Source of the DNA: Planococcus glaciei
GTDB taxonomy: Bacteria; Bacillota; Bacilli; Bacillales_A; Planococcaceae
Direction of reading: 5' to 3'
Length of the DNA stretch: 64,000 bases
NCBI RefSeq assembly: GCF_900099655.1
Contig: NZ_FNDC01000009.1
Location: 1-64,000 of the forward strand
Part shown: positions 25,646 through 34,493 of the stretch, piece after piece
How positions within the stretch are numbered: the stretch's first letter is position 1
Layout: the number at the start of each line of letters is the position of its first letter
Notes under the pieces: generated by a model
The model's input: the letters and a program-made list of their open reading frames with translations, nothing else
The model's database searches: none
Told to the model about the DNA's origin: nothing
Made by a program: the position numbers and the translations under genes

Positions 25646-26590
25646 TTAGCCAAAGCCGTCATAGGTGTCGTAGACGTCTTCCACTTCCCCTTCGCTCATG
25701 GGTTCGGTGGCCCAGCCGTTTAGGAGTTCCATCATCGAGTACATGGGAATGGAGAAGCCGATGGCGTTGCCTTCATTTAACAGAAGCGCGTTGATGCCGA
25801 TGACTTTGCCGCTATGCGCGTCAATAAGCGGACCGCCGCTTGAGCCCGGGGCAATCTGGGCATCGATCTGGTACATGTCTTTGTACAGGAAGCCGTGGTC
25901 AAAGTCGCGGTCGGTGCCGGTTAAATAGCCGATCGCCGCGGTATTTTCCAAGCCGGACGGGCTGCCGAGTGCGATGACTTCTGTGCCGATTTCGGTTGGA
26001 TTGGTTTCCACAGCAAGCGGTTTGGTGCCGGCGAATGCGTCGACTTGGATAAGTGCGATGTCGAAGGTCTCCGAGATGCCGATGACTTTCCCGGGTTTCT
26101 CGACTCCGTCGGTTGTGCGGACGGAAACATCGATGGTGCCGATGATCAAATGAGCGCTGGTGACAACGGTGCCGGTATCAGTGAAAAGAAAGCCGGAGCC
26201 GTAAGCGGTATCGGTTTTAATGGTGAATACTTTTTGCTGGGTGTCTTTAATAATGTCGGTTTTGGGTTTGGTGCCATCTTCGTTTGGAGCTTCGGTGTCT
26301 TGTGGCGGTGTGGTGGTTTCTGTGACGGTTTGTTCTAGCGGCGGGTTGGTTGAAGGCTGTGCGGCGACTGTATTTTCGACGGGTGCGTCGGGTCGTTCCT
26401 TGGTGGGCTGCTGGAAAATCTGGGCAGAGCCGAATCCTGTTCCGAGGAAGAGAATGGCGACGACAAAGAAATTCAAACGCTGGCGTCTTTTGTGTTTTTT
26501 GATCCGGGTGGTACGATCCAGTGGCTGGCCGCAGTTGAGGCAGTTTTTGGTCGTTATGCTATTCATGCATCCGCATTTGGAACAGAACAT
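25646..26590 (-). CDS. Zinc-ribbon, membrane-anchored HtrA-like serine protease
   Basis: A 314-residue protein. Residues 1-24 form a zinc ribbon ('FCSKCGCMN' and 'NCLNCGQPL'). A membrane helix lies at about 40-56, then a Pro/Thr/Glu-rich linker to about 115, then a trypsin-like domain. The triad reads His147 ('TSAHLII'), Asp177 ('ETFDIALIQV') and Ser251 ('APGSSGGPL'). There is no PDZ domain. With the zinc ribbon inside and the protease outside, it resembles YyxA/HtrA-type surface-quality proteases with a cytoplasmic sensing knob. A second HtrA-like protein in this window (46151-47482) shares the protease domain but lacks the ribbon. Confidence 0.85.
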   Translation of the reverse strand: MFCSKCGCMNSITTKNCLNCGQPLDRTTRIKKHKRRQRLNFFVVAILFLGTGFGSAQIFQQPTKERPDAPVENTVAAQPSTNPPLEQTVTETTTPPQDTEAPNEDGTKPKTDIIKDTQQKVFTIKTDTAYGSGFLFTDTGTVVTSAHLIIGTIDVSVRTTDGVEKPGKVIGISETFDIALIQVDAFAGTKPLAVETNPTEIGTEVIALGSPSGLENTAAIGYLTGTDRDFDHGFLYKDMYQIDAQIAPGSSGGPLIDAHSGKVIGINALLLNEGNAIGFSIPMYSMMELLNGWATEPMSEGEVEDVYDTYDGFG

Positions 26591-26697
26591 AGCGGCTACC
26601 CCCTAGTCGGATTTGTTAGTTTTTGTATACCCGAATGTGTGAAAGCTAGTCTTTTGGGTTTAGGGAATTTTTGTGGGGTTGGGGGGGATATTTGGGT

Positions 26698-26802
26698 GAG
26701 TTGCAACCAATTGGGCGTGAGTTCCTCCCTTTGGGCTGTGGGTTACAACCTTCTGGCTGTGAGTTCCCACCTTTTGGGCGCGAGTTACAACCTCCTCTCA
26801 TG
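26698..26802 (+). repeat. 21-bp tandem array A (5 units)
   Basis: Five units of exactly 21 bp begin at 26698, 26719, 26740, 26761 and 26782. Each starts GAGTT or GGGTT followed by a CCACC/CAACC-like core, then about ten variable bases. The array lies in the divergent gap between the HtrA-like and NERD genes. A hairpin follows 39 bp downstream. Confidence 0.85.
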
Positions 26803-26841
26803 AAAGCCTTTGGGGAGGGTTGGAAAAGGTCTTGTTTTGTC

Positions 26842-26863
26842 GCTTTTCGCGTTGGCGAAAAGC
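26842..26863. repeat. GCTTTTCGC hairpin, copy 1
   Basis: Arms GCTTTTCGC (26842-26850) and GCGAAAAGC (26855-26863), loop GTTG. Same arms as the other six hairpins in the window. It is not followed directly by a T-run, so it is not a standard terminator. Confidence 0.85.
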
Positions 26864-26907
26864 ATCCATTTGTTTTTTTATTTTTCTGTCTTTTCCTCTT
26901 TCAGGAT

Positions 26908-26916
26908 TGGTATACT
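26908..26916 (+). promoter_or_regulatory. Candidate extended -10 of the NERD gene
   Basis: TGG followed by TATACT (26911-26916) is an extended -10 element 20 bases before the chosen ATG. The -35 region is weak. The array and hairpin lie just upstream of it, so the repeat element could influence this promoter. Confidence 0.4.
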
Positions 26917-26936
26917 TGAAAAAAAGGAGAGATGCG

Positions 26937-27884
26937 ATGTTGAAATTTTTAAAGGAACGGACGGCTCCTCACTTGCTGGAGAGTTTGCCGCGATTGATGT
27001 ATAGGCTGCCAAAAAAACACTTGAGTTATGAAGATGTGGTTTCCGACCATTATAAAGTGAGGGCCGGATTTGGCGGCGAGCAGCATGTCGACCGGCTGCT
27101 GAAGCGGATACGCTGGCAGGAGCCGCCAGTTGTCATCGCTGATTTGCAGTTGAGTGATCGCTTTTGCCAGATCGATACGGTGGTATTGACGCCTCATTTT
27201 GCTATGATTTTGGAAGTGAAGAATTATTCCGGGACTTTGTCGTTTGATGAAGACAGCCTGCATATGACACAAAGGACGCGGGACGGCAAATTTTTCGGGT
27301 TTAATTCCCCTGTGACGCAAGCGTGGAATGCACGTGAAGAATTGCTGGATTTATTCCGCCGGTTATCGGTTTCGTTGCCGGTCTATACCGCTGTCGTTCT
27401 GCCTTATTCATCGACGCTGATTGAGCGGGCGCCGAAAGAAATTCCCGTGATTTATGGATACTCCTTGAACCGGTTCTTCTCCTCCCTTTCCCGGACCGGA
27501 CGGCCGATGCCCCTAGAAGAATTGGCGCGGGTTGGCCAGCTTCTGATTGACCGCCACACCCCTTTCCCCAAGATGGATTATTCCCATGTGTATCAGTTTG
27601 AGTTGAAGGATTTGAAAACTGGCGTGCTATGCGATGCGTGCGGATCCCCTTGCATGCGGCAAAGTGAACGGACGCATTTTTGTGTGCGTTGTCAGTTGGT
27701 AGTTTTGGACGGCTATTCGCGTGCTTTGGATGATTGGTTCGAGTTTGTGGACCCTGAAATTACAAATCGCCAATGCCGGGAGTTCCTTGGTTTGAAGGAT
27801 AAATATGCAGCACGGTATTTGCTGCAGAAATTGGGCTATGCTTCTCGCGGCGCATCGGTTCAACGTGTGTATTGGAAAGAGTGA
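26937..27884 (+). CDS. NERD-domain (nuclease-related) protein with C-terminal zinc ribbon
   Basis: 315 residues from ATG 26937, which has AAGGAGAG ahead; the longer frame upstream runs through repeat sequence and is rejected. The NERD domain occupies about residues 40-155: 'GFGGEQHVDRLLKRI' and 'DLQLSDRFCQIDTVVLTPHFAMILEVKNYSG', where the D and E-V-K form the Mrr-like nuclease core. After a helical middle region, a zinc ribbon 'CDACGSPCMRQ..FCVRC' lies near 245-268. NERD proteins are presumed nucleases or DNA-processing accessory factors, but the biochemical role is not established. It is a single gene with its own promoter and terminator. Confidence 0.8.
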   Translation: MLKFLKERTAPHLLESLPRLMYRLPKKHLSYEDVVSDHYKVRAGFGGEQHVDRLLKRIRWQEPPVVIADLQLSDRFCQIDTVVLTPHFAMILEVKNYSGTLSFDEDSLHMTQRTRDGKFFGFNSPVTQAWNAREELLDLFRRLSVSLPVYTAVVLPYSSTLIERAPKEIPVIYGYSLNRFFSSLSRTGRPMPLEELARVGQLLIDRHTPFPKMDYSHVYQFELKDLKTGVLCDACGSPCMRQSERTHFCVRCQLVVLDGYSRALDDWFEFVDPEITNRQCREFLGLKDKYAARYLLQKLGYASRGASVQRVYWKE

Positions 27885-27893
27885 GATTGAAAG

Positions 27894-27921
27894 GCCAGCT
27901 GCTGGTGCAGCTGGCTTTTTT
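27894..27921 (+). terminator. Terminator of the NERD gene
   Basis: GCCAGCTGC pairs with GCAGCTGGC around TGGT, followed by six T. It begins ten bases after the stop codon. Confidence 0.9.
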
Positions 27922-27946
27922 GTATGGTTGGAGAATATTTTGTGAG

Positions 27947-28081
27947 GAGTTTCTACTATATAATAGGGGTTTTTTTGAGTTGCTATCTTTTGGGTGTGAG
28001 TTTCTACTAGTGGGGAGTGGGTTGCCACCTTTTCAGGGTGAGTTCCCATCAATTGCGCTTGAGTTACTACCTTTCTCATAG
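27947..28081 (+). repeat. 21-bp tandem array B1 (6 units)
   Basis: Units start at 27947, 27977, 27998, 28019, 28040 and 28061. All are 21 bp; a 9-bp T-rich insertion separates the first from the rest. Cores read GAGTTnCTAC/CCACC. It lies in the convergent gap between the NERD and nucleotidase genes. Confidence 0.85.
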
Positions 28082-28119
28082 AGAGCAGTTGAAAAGGGTT
28101 TATGGGTTTTTCTTTTGTC

Positions 28120-28141
28120 GCTTTTCGCCGGGGCGAAAAGC
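28120..28141. repeat. GCTTTTCGCC hairpin, copy 2
   Basis: Perfect arms GCTTTTCGCC (28120-28129) and GGCGAAAAGC (28132-28141) with a two-base GG centre. It lies 38 bp after array B1 and 42 bp before array B2. Confidence 0.9.
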
Positions 28142-28183
28142 TTGTAATTAGGTCTTTTTTGTCTTTTGCGGGATTTGAAGAGT

Positions 28184-28288
28184 GGGTTGCTACCTTTTGG
28201 GATTGGATTCCCACCAATGGGCTGTGAGTTGCCACTCTTCGTCTTCGAGTTCCCACCAACTTGCCTTGAGTTCCCACTCTCCTCCTTC
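28184..28288 (+). repeat. 21-bp tandem array B2 (5 units)
   Basis: Units start at 28184, 28205, 28226, 28247 and 28268, all 21 bp, with cores such as GAGTTCCCACC and GAGTTGCCACT. They have the same orientation as B1, on the other side of the hairpin. Confidence 0.85.
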
Positions 28289-28316
28289 TTACTGCCTTCT
28301 CTTTGTTTATCCATAA

Positions 28317-28352
28317 GAAAAAGGCATTTGCTCATTAGCAAATGCCTTTTTT
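28317..28352. terminator. Bidirectional terminator, mainly for the nucleotidase gene
   Basis: AGGCATTTGCT (28322-28332) pairs with AGCAAATGCCT (28337-28347), with A-run before and T-run after. It lies six bases past the stop of the leftward gene. Confidence 0.88.
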
Positions 28353-28358
28353 CCAGTC

Positions 28359-30320
28359 CTATTTTAAGTTGATGCCATATTTGGCGAATCCGCCTGTGCT
28401 TGCACCGATGTAAGTGATGCCGCTGTCAGCGGGAATCAGGTTTTGCGCATCCGGTGAGGATTCGAATGTTACATTCAAATCAGCAGTTACCGGTGCGAAA
28501 TCCCAGTTGCCGTCAGCTGTCGGGTTGATGGTTTTCTCTTCTACCATGTAATCGATGATCGCTTGGCGGTTTTCATAGGCAAAGTCGAGTTTCTCGGTTG
28601 CATTGACTACGCCTGGGAACGAGCCGCTTGCACGGTAGTTATTTGTAGCAACCAGGAATTCCTGGTTCAAATCGATTGGTGCGCCGTTGAACGTCAAGTT
28701 TTTGATGCGGCTGGCCGATGCGTCAACCAGTTTGCCGTCATTGTCGTATTTCGCTGGCTGTGTTACGTCGATTTCGTATTCGACGCCGTCGATGACGTCA
28801 AAATTGTACGTGCGGTACTCAGTATCGATCAATGGCTGTTCACCGGTTGCGGATGGATCTACTTGCAGGAACTGCCCTGCAGACATTTCCAGCCATTCTT
28901 TTACGTCGGCGCCTTTCATTTTCAAGGCGAATACGGTGTTGTCAAAGACATACAAGTCAGCGACGTTTTTGATTGCCACGGTGCCTTTAGCGATATTCGT
29001 GTAGTAGCTGCTGTCGTCGCGCGTGCCCGCTTTGAACGGAGCGGCTGCTGACAGGAGCGGCAGGTCAGCGTTTGCGGTGCCGGCTACTTTATTTTTTACG
29101 TACCAAGTTTGGGCATTATTGACGATTTGGACAGATGGATCGTCTTTCACAAGCGAGAAGTACGAGTTGATCGGAGCAGTCGTTTCAGCGACCGGCTGGC
29201 GGACATATTCGATTGTCGCTTCGTGTGCTTCTTTTACGGCTTCGACGACTTCTTCAGAGACTTCGTTTGTTGTTTTGTTGATTTCGCGAAGTGCTGCTTT
29301 TTCTTTGATGACGTTCCAGTCCTGGCCATGCGGCGCCAGCTGAAGGTCGATGACGCCCAAGTGGCTGCCGAATTTTCCTGGCATCACAACTGGTGTGCCA
29401 TTAATTGTCCCTTGTTCCGTGTTGACGTCTGGCAAATCTTTGTATTTGCCAGGGAAAGTTTGATGGTTATGCCCCGTGATAATGGCATCGACGCCTTTCA
29501 ATTTCGTCAATTGATACGTGATGTCTTCTTCCCCGACTTCGTGTACTGCGTCTCCCATACCGGAGTGTGAAAGAACGACCACGATGTCAGCGCCGTCTTT
29601 TTCCATTTTCGGCAGGAATTTTTCTACGGTCTGGACTGCATCTTCTGCATAGACTTTGCCTTCCAGGTTCGCGCGGTCCCATTTCATGATGTGCGGAGCA
29701 ACAACTCCGATGACACCGACTTGGACCGTCACTCGTTTGCCGCGGCCGTCAACAACTTCTTTGTCGATGATTTCATACGGCGTGAAGCGGTTTTTCTTTG
29801 TTTTCGCGTCGTAGACGTTGGCGTTCAGGACCGGGAATTCAGCATCGTCCATCACTTCGTCCAAATAGTCGAGGCCGTAGTTGAATTCGTGGTTCCCTAA
29901 AGTTGTGCCGTCAAAGTTCAATGCTTCAAGTGCTGCGTATGCCGGGTGCTTTTCGCCGTCTTCAAGCGGATCAACGTTTGCTGAATAGCTGCCAAGCGGC
30001 GTTCCTTGGATCAAGTCGCCGTTGTCGAACAATAACGTGTTTTGGTTTTCTTTGCGGGCCTGTTCAATGAGGACGCCTGTTTTAGCCAGACCTAAGCTGT
30101 TGGAAACTTTATCTTGGTAATAATCGTAGTTGACAAAGTTCGTGTGCAGGTCGGAAGTTCCGAGAATGCGGAGCGATACTTCTTTCTTTTCCTGTCCTTT
30201 GTTTTGCTGCACTGCTTTGGCGCTTGTGTCGTTTGCTGCTTGGGCCGGCAGTGCCGACAAGCTGCTTGCTGTCAACACAAGAGCTGCCAAAGTCATTGCC
30301 GCTTTATTGTAAATGGTCAT
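28359..30320 (-). CDS. Secreted 5'-nucleotidase / 2',3'-cyclic-nucleotide 2'-phosphodiesterase
   Basis: About 653 residues from ATG 30320 (AGGAG ahead; the longer frame adds 14 residues without a signal). A signal peptide with hydrophobic core 'MTLAALVLTASSLSALPAQA' ends near residue 28. The metallophosphoesterase domain has all motifs: 'TSDLHTNF', 'FDNGDLIQGTPLG', 'LGNHEFNYGLDYL', 'VVLSHSGMGD' and 'ITGHNHQTFPG'. The 5'-nucleotidase C-terminal domain follows from about 390, with the substrate-binding 'NNYRASGSFPG' near 590. No sortase or SLH anchor is seen, so it should be released or wall-associated. It probably salvages phosphate and nucleosides from extracellular nucleotides, working with the nucleases of this window. 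Confidence 0.92.
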   Translation of the reverse strand: MTIYNKAAMTLAALVLTASSLSALPAQAANDTSAKAVQQNKGQEKKEVSLRILGTSDLHTNFVNYDYYQDKVSNSLGLAKTGVLIEQARKENQNTLLFDNGDLIQGTPLGSYSANVDPLEDGEKHPAYAALEALNFDGTTLGNHEFNYGLDYLDEVMDDAEFPVLNANVYDAKTKKNRFTPYEIIDKEVVDGRGKRVTVQVGVIGVVAPHIMKWDRANLEGKVYAEDAVQTVEKFLPKMEKDGADIVVVLSHSGMGDAVHEVGEEDITYQLTKLKGVDAIITGHNHQTFPGKYKDLPDVNTEQGTINGTPVVMPGKFGSHLGVIDLQLAPHGQDWNVIKEKAALREINKTTNEVSEEVVEAVKEAHEATIEYVRQPVAETTAPINSYFSLVKDDPSVQIVNNAQTWYVKNKVAGTANADLPLLSAAAPFKAGTRDDSSYYTNIAKGTVAIKNVADLYVFDNTVFALKMKGADVKEWLEMSAGQFLQVDPSATGEQPLIDTEYRTYNFDVIDGVEYEIDVTQPAKYDNDGKLVDASASRIKNLTFNGAPIDLNQEFLVATNNYRASGSFPGVVNATEKLDFAYENRQAIIDYMVEEKTINPTADGNWDFAPVTADLNVTFESSPDAQNLIPADSGITYIGASTGGFAKYGINLK

Positions 30321-30360
30321 CGTTCCATCTCCTCTGATTTTCGAATCGTCGAACTTTTTC

Positions 30361-30389
30361 ATTATACTTCGGATACGGAAAGAATTGAA
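30361..30389 (-). promoter_or_regulatory. Promoter of the nucleotidase gene
   Basis: On the minus strand a perfect TATAAT (30366-30361) follows TTCAAT (30389-30384) with 17-bp spacing. It lies about 40 bases ahead of the ATG at 30320. Confidence 0.5.
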
Positions 30390-30428
30390 GGCGATTACAT
30401 TCTTAATTTTTCAAAATCTGTTTAAATG

Positions 30429-30461
30429 ATAAAAAAGACAGGGGTAATTCCCTGTCTTTTT
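30429..30461 (-). terminator. Terminator of the acyltransferase gene
   Basis: GACAGGG (30437-30443) pairs with CCCTGTC (30450-30456), extended by A/T runs on both sides. It lies 12 bases after the leftward stop. Confidence 0.88.
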
Positions 30462-30472
30462 AACCATTTCTG

Positions 30473-31573
30473 TTATTCATATTTTAAATTGCTTTCCTCT
30501 CGCAATAGCTGCGTATTTGGTGCCTGCGGCTGGCGCACGGGTTCCAGGTATTTGATTTTTCCTGTGAATAAGCGAGTAATCCGGTTCTGGTAGAACAGGA
30601 AAGCTACACCAATGCATGCCGAAACGGTCAAAAACGCGATAATGGCGATATAGACGAAGAAATTTTCCCCGAAGCCAATGGCGAACTTCACGAAATACGG
30701 CAAAAAGATCATATGAGTCAAATAGATGAAAAACGAGAAATTGCTGATCATCACCAGCGCTTGGCTGTTCAGATTGAATTTGCGGATTAAGGCAACAAGC
30801 AGGAAGAAGATGCTGACCGCATAAAGGAGCATGTCATACCTTTCGCTTGAAAGCCGTGTATATTCCAGCACTTTGTAATTATACATGACCAGTGCAAATG
30901 ACAACACTGTGGTCAAAGTCGGCAGCCAGATTCTCGCAGTCAGGAAGCTGACCAGCTGTTCGTAGTACTGGCCAATGTAGAAAGCGGTGATGAAATAAAA
31001 CAGCCAAAACAAAATATGTGTTTTGTACCAGAACGGATATTGTTCGATGATGAAGCTTTGGTAAGTTTCATTATGTACATAGCCGTAGATATGCGCGAAT
31101 GAAAGGATAAACGAAAGGACAATCGGAATGGCCGGCTTTATACGTGCCAGAAACCCGCCGATCAGCCAGTGCAGGAAGTAGAACTGGAAGATGACGAGGA
31201 CAAAAAAGCCATACCATTCACCTAAAACAATTTTATTATATGCAACTTCCAAGAACGCTGACCAGTCATTATGGGAAGACTTGTAACTCACAACCAACCC
31301 TATTAAAATATATGGCAGCAGGATGAATGCAAACCGTTTTCCCCAAAACCCTTTTTTCAGTTTGCCAGGGTAGTTTTTCGAAATCAATGTCTCCGATAAC
31401 AGAATAAAAATCGGTGTGGAACACAATAACGCAAAGCGGATATAAATCTGGTACTGTTCATAAGCCACAGAGTCAGCCTCCACATTCCGGAAATAATTTG
31501 AGATGGAATGGGTCAGGACGATGGAAATGCACATCAGTGCCCGGATGATGTTGATTTCATTTAAGTTTTTCAT
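30473..31573 (-). CDS. Acyltransferase family 3 membrane protein
   Basis: A 366-residue polytopic protein with about ten membrane helices. 'NEINIIRALMCISIVLTHSISNYF' near the N-terminus carries the R...H pattern of acyltransferase-3 enzymes, and 'FALLCSTPIFILLSETL' forms the second helix. The family (OafA, OatA, IcaC) moves acyl groups, usually acetyl or succinyl, across the membrane onto exported glycans. No SGNH domain is fused. It lies between the nucleotidase and a divergent teichoic acid polymerase gene, so a wall-glycan substrate is plausible but unproven. The size and lack of SGNH are most like IcaC. Confidence 0.82.
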   Translation of the reverse strand: MKNLNEINIIRALMCISIVLTHSISNYFRNVEADSVAYEQYQIYIRFALLCSTPIFILLSETLISKNYPGKLKKGFWGKRFAFILLPYILIGLVVSYKSSHNDWSAFLEVAYNKIVLGEWYGFFVLVIFQFYFLHWLIGGFLARIKPAIPIVLSFILSFAHIYGYVHNETYQSFIIEQYPFWYKTHILFWLFYFITAFYIGQYYEQLVSFLTARIWLPTLTTVLSFALVMYNYKVLEYTRLSSERYDMLLYAVSIFFLLVALIRKFNLNSQALVMISNFSFFIYLTHMIFLPYFVKFAIGFGENFFVYIAIIAFLTVSACIGVAFLFYQNRITRLFTGKIKYLEPVRQPQAPNTQLLREESNLKYE

Positions 31574-31695
31574 GTCGATTCTCCAATATATAGGTTTGAT
31601 TCAAAATTTTAATGGATAATATTTGTAAAAAAAGATGATTTACAACATTATTAAAGTATAAGATTTCTTTGCGCTGATGTCCATCCTTTCTTTTA

Positions 31696-31723
31696 TTGAC
31701 AGGACTTGCCAGCGTGTTAGAAT
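31696..31723 (+). promoter_or_regulatory. Promoter of the glycerophosphotransferase gene
   Basis: TTGACA (31696-31701), 16-bp spacer, TAGAAT (31718-31723), with TG one base before the -10 (extended -10). It is the best vegetative promoter seen in the window, about 42 bases ahead of the ATG. Confidence 0.75.
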
Positions 31724-31765
31724 TAATAGTTGCGATGAAAAAAAGTGCAGGAGATTGAATAATCC

Positions 31766-34435
31766 ATGATAATCAAAAGATTTTCCAACAAGTTAAAAAG
31801 AATGCTCGTGAAACGGGTAGAAGTTAAAAAACATGAATTTAAAGGACAAGACCTGATTTTCCACTTTCAGCTGTCCAATTTTTTTGCGTTGAGACGGCAA
31901 ATCAAAGTTGAGTGCCATATCGGCGAAGACAGCTACGACGTCCCTTTTCAAATGGTCCAGAACAATTATCTCACAGTAATGATTCCTTTGCATATACTCA
32001 CTGCTATTGGAGCGAAGGCAACCATCAAACTTACTATCAATGGCCAGACTGCCTGGATTACGAAACACCCTTCTTATAAAGACGGCGATTTCCAGGAAAC
32101 AATTTTAGTAAACAATAAATACTTGACGACCCATATCAAAAAAAACATTTCAATCACCAACCGCTTCGCTGACTTTTTCTTCATGGAAAAATCCATTGGC
32201 GCGTCGGTTCTTTCTACTCAATACGAAACTTTGAAACTGACTTTTGATGAGCCGGAAATCTTCACTGAAAAAGAAGTGGAATTTTACGCTTTCAACAATC
32301 GCCAGTTCCGGATCATCACCGGCCAACTGGACCAAAACAAAAAGACTGCCACCATTCATGATTTCCGGGAACTGGCTGCCGGTTTGTGGCGCTTGTTTGT
32401 CAGCATCGACAATAAGCTTTATCCATTGGTGCTCGCTGAAGGTGCTGCCCATAGTTTTGAATCGTACCACCACGTGGTCACGGTACTGGAGCGCCGCTCA
32501 AAGTTCTACTTGGAATTCGTGCCGCATGCACTTGAAATGGATTCGCTTTCCATTAAAGAAGCGGAGAATCGCTTGTTCCGCTTTACGTTTTCGTCGAACA
32601 GCGCGAAACCTGGCATCAGCTACTCCTTGTTGTTTGATGAACCAAAAAGCGGACTTGTCAAAATTTACGATTTAACCCGGCAGCACAATTCGTTCGAAAC
32701 AGAGGTCTCCGCTGACGACATGCTTGAAAATCTGTTTGCGAAACGATTTTTTGTCATTGAGCAAAGCGACACGCCGAAAGTGTTCCGTTTCAGCATTGAG
32801 CGCCAACTGCTCGAGTCTTTCCAAACGCATTACAAAATCGTCTCAAATTCGCAGTTCGTTAAAATGAAATTCTACCGCCGGAAAGATTTATCGCTTGGTC
32901 TGGCATTGACGCCCGCCAAATTGAAAAAATCCATCCGTTCGGTCGAAGACTTCCAGATTAACGGCGTCATTGGTTCGGTAGAAGAATTTATCGGCTCGAC
33001 CGCTTATTTGCTGATCGAAGACCGCTGGTCGCTTGAATCGCTGCAAGTGCCGATCTCCGGCGAATTCCACATCGATTTGAACGCTTTGGATTTGCTGAGC
33101 ATCAAGAGCAAGGACAAAACCGTACTCGACCTTTTCGTCGTCATTGAAAACGCGGAAGGCGCCGTTATCCGGAAAGAGAAAATCCGGTATTCACGCGCCC
33201 GCTACAAAAAAGACAATTTCTACAGCCATAAAAAAATCCATGACGCTGAAAACAATGAACACCATTTCATGATTACCACAACGCCTTTCAATAACGTCAA
33301 AATCGAGTCGTTCACCATCCAGAACCATATCGAGCTGCCGGCAAATCCGGAGCTAAAAGATCCGAACATCTGGCTCGTGGGGGAACGGACGAATACGGCT
33401 CAGGACAACGGCATTGTCTTCTTTAAATGGCTGCAGCAGCATACCGATATCGAGGCGTATTACGTCATTGAGGAAGATTCGCCTGATTACGAAGCGATCA
33501 GGCACAATCCGAATGTCCTGATCTTCGGATCACCCAAGCATTTTGCAATCGCCTTTAAAGCGAAAGTGCTGCTTGGCACACACGACCTTGAGAACCTTCT
33601 CCCTTACAAGCCGGCAAAAGGATTTTTCGGCTACGAGCATACGGTGAAGGTCTTCCTGCAGCACGGGGTATTGGGCCGCAAAAATGTGGAATACCATAAA
33701 AAGAACTACGATATGCCGTTTGATTTGTTTATCGTCTCTAGCGATCCTGAAAAGCAGGTCATTGTCATGGATGAAATGGGCTATTCCGATGAAGAAGTCG
33801 TCGCTACCGGCCTGGCCCGTTTCGACAACCTTGTACAGCGGAACAAACCGAAAGACATTCTGCTTATGCCGACTTGGCGCGACTGGATCAACACCGATGA
33901 GCAGTTCCTGAAAAGCGAGTATTTCCTTGCTTATTCCAACTTGATCCAAAACGAAAAGCTGTTAGGCTTACTCGAAGAATACAACGTCAACTTGAATTTC
34001 TATCCGCATTACCGGGCTCAGAACTATTTCGAGAACGAGGTAGAACAACTTCACCCAAACATCAAGTTCATTCCGCTCGGTTCGCAGACGGTACAGCAAT
34101 TGCTGATTGACCATGCTTTGTTGATCACGGATTACAGCAGCGTCAGCTTTGACTTTACTTTGCTCGGCAAACCGGTTGTCTATTATCACTTTGACGTCGA
34201 CCGCTTTTTCCGTAAAGGCATTCTGCGTCCGGTGGAAGAAACGTTCATCGGCGGCATTGGTACCTATGAAGAAGAATTGGTGTCGATTATCGAAGACCGC
34301 ATTAAAAACAATTTTGCGGATTTTGAATACGACATTACCGGCATCATCAAATATACCGATCAAAACAATTGCCAGCGCATTTTCAACGAAGTCCAGAAAT
34401 TGCTCGAAGTTCCTGTCGAACTATCTGCAAAATAA
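31766..34435 (+). CDS. CDP-glycerol:poly(glycerophosphate) glycerophosphotransferase (TagF/TarL-like)
   Basis: An 889-residue protein. The C-terminal 380 residues form the GT-B teichoic acid polymerase domain: 'VFLQHGVLGRKNVEYHKKN' near 630, 'FDLFIVSSDPEKQ' near 655, 'ATGLARFDNL' near 685, 'LLMPTWRDW' near 705 and 'LLITDYSSVSFDFTLLGKPVVYY' near 790 (key H, P-T-W-R, D-Y-S-S). The N-terminal 500 residues are beta-rich and less conserved, as in long TagF-like proteins. It would extend poly-alditol-phosphate wall teichoic acid from CDP-activated donors at the inner membrane face. Single gene, good promoter, own terminator. Whether it is a primase or a polymerase cannot be told. Confidence 0.88.
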   Translation: MIIKRFSNKLKRMLVKRVEVKKHEFKGQDLIFHFQLSNFFALRRQIKVECHIGEDSYDVPFQMVQNNYLTVMIPLHILTAIGAKATIKLTINGQTAWITKHPSYKDGDFQETILVNNKYLTTHIKKNISITNRFADFFFMEKSIGASVLSTQYETLKLTFDEPEIFTEKEVEFYAFNNRQFRIITGQLDQNKKTATIHDFRELAAGLWRLFVSIDNKLYPLVLAEGAAHSFESYHHVVTVLERRSKFYLEFVPHALEMDSLSIKEAENRLFRFTFSSNSAKPGISYSLLFDEPKSGLVKIYDLTRQHNSFETEVSADDMLENLFAKRFFVIEQSDTPKVFRFSIERQLLESFQTHYKIVSNSQFVKMKFYRRKDLSLGLALTPAKLKKSIRSVEDFQINGVIGSVEEFIGSTAYLLIEDRWSLESLQVPISGEFHIDLNALDLLSIKSKDKTVLDLFVVIENAEGAVIRKEKIRYSRARYKKDNFYSHKKIHDAENNEHHFMITTTPFNNVKIESFTIQNHIELPANPELKDPNIWLVGERTNTAQDNGIVFFKWLQQHTDIEAYYVIEEDSPDYEAIRHNPNVLIFGSPKHFAIAFKAKVLLGTHDLENLLPYKPAKGFFGYEHTVKVFLQHGVLGRKNVEYHKKNYDMPFDLFIVSSDPEKQVIVMDEMGYSDEEVVATGLARFDNLVQRNKPKDILLMPTWRDWINTDEQFLKSEYFLAYSNLIQNEKLLGLLEEYNVNLNFYPHYRAQNYFENEVEQLHPNIKFIPLGSQTVQQLLIDHALLITDYSSVSFDFTLLGKPVVYYHFDVDRFFRKGILRPVEETFIGGIGTYEEELVSIIEDRIKNNFADFEYDITGIIKYTDQNNCQRIFNEVQKLLEVPVELSAK

Positions 34436-34483
34436 AAAACAGCGTCTGCTTTTCCCTAACGGATGAGCAGGCGCTGTTTTTTT
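34434..34483. terminator. Bidirectional terminator between convergent genes
   Basis: ACAGCGTCTGCT (34439-34450) pairs with AGCAGGCGCTGT (34466-34477), flanked by A6 and T7. It serves the glycerophosphotransferase gene and the leftward subtilase gene. Confidence 0.88.
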
Positions 34484-34493
34484 GGGTTTGCTT

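Noticed and set aside
26842..26863. Hairpins GCTTTTCGC..GCGAAAAGC as ordinary terminators
   Set aside because: No T-run directly follows, they also occur in divergent gaps and up to three times in one gap, and the nearby genes already have good terminators of their own.
26937..27884. Restriction or defence system around the NERD gene
   Set aside because: Mrr-like core residues are present, but there is no methylase, helicase or other defence gene; it is a solitary gene.
27627..28277. Leftward 216-codon open frame with heptads of the form VATHSPL/VGTHSQK
   Set aside because: The heptads are the 21-bp DNA repeat read in frame; the frame overlaps the end of the NERD gene and runs through a perfect hairpin. 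Similar frames exist on both strands, one unit elsewhere is 20 bp, and the related E array has a 20-bp period, so there is no sign of selection on protein.
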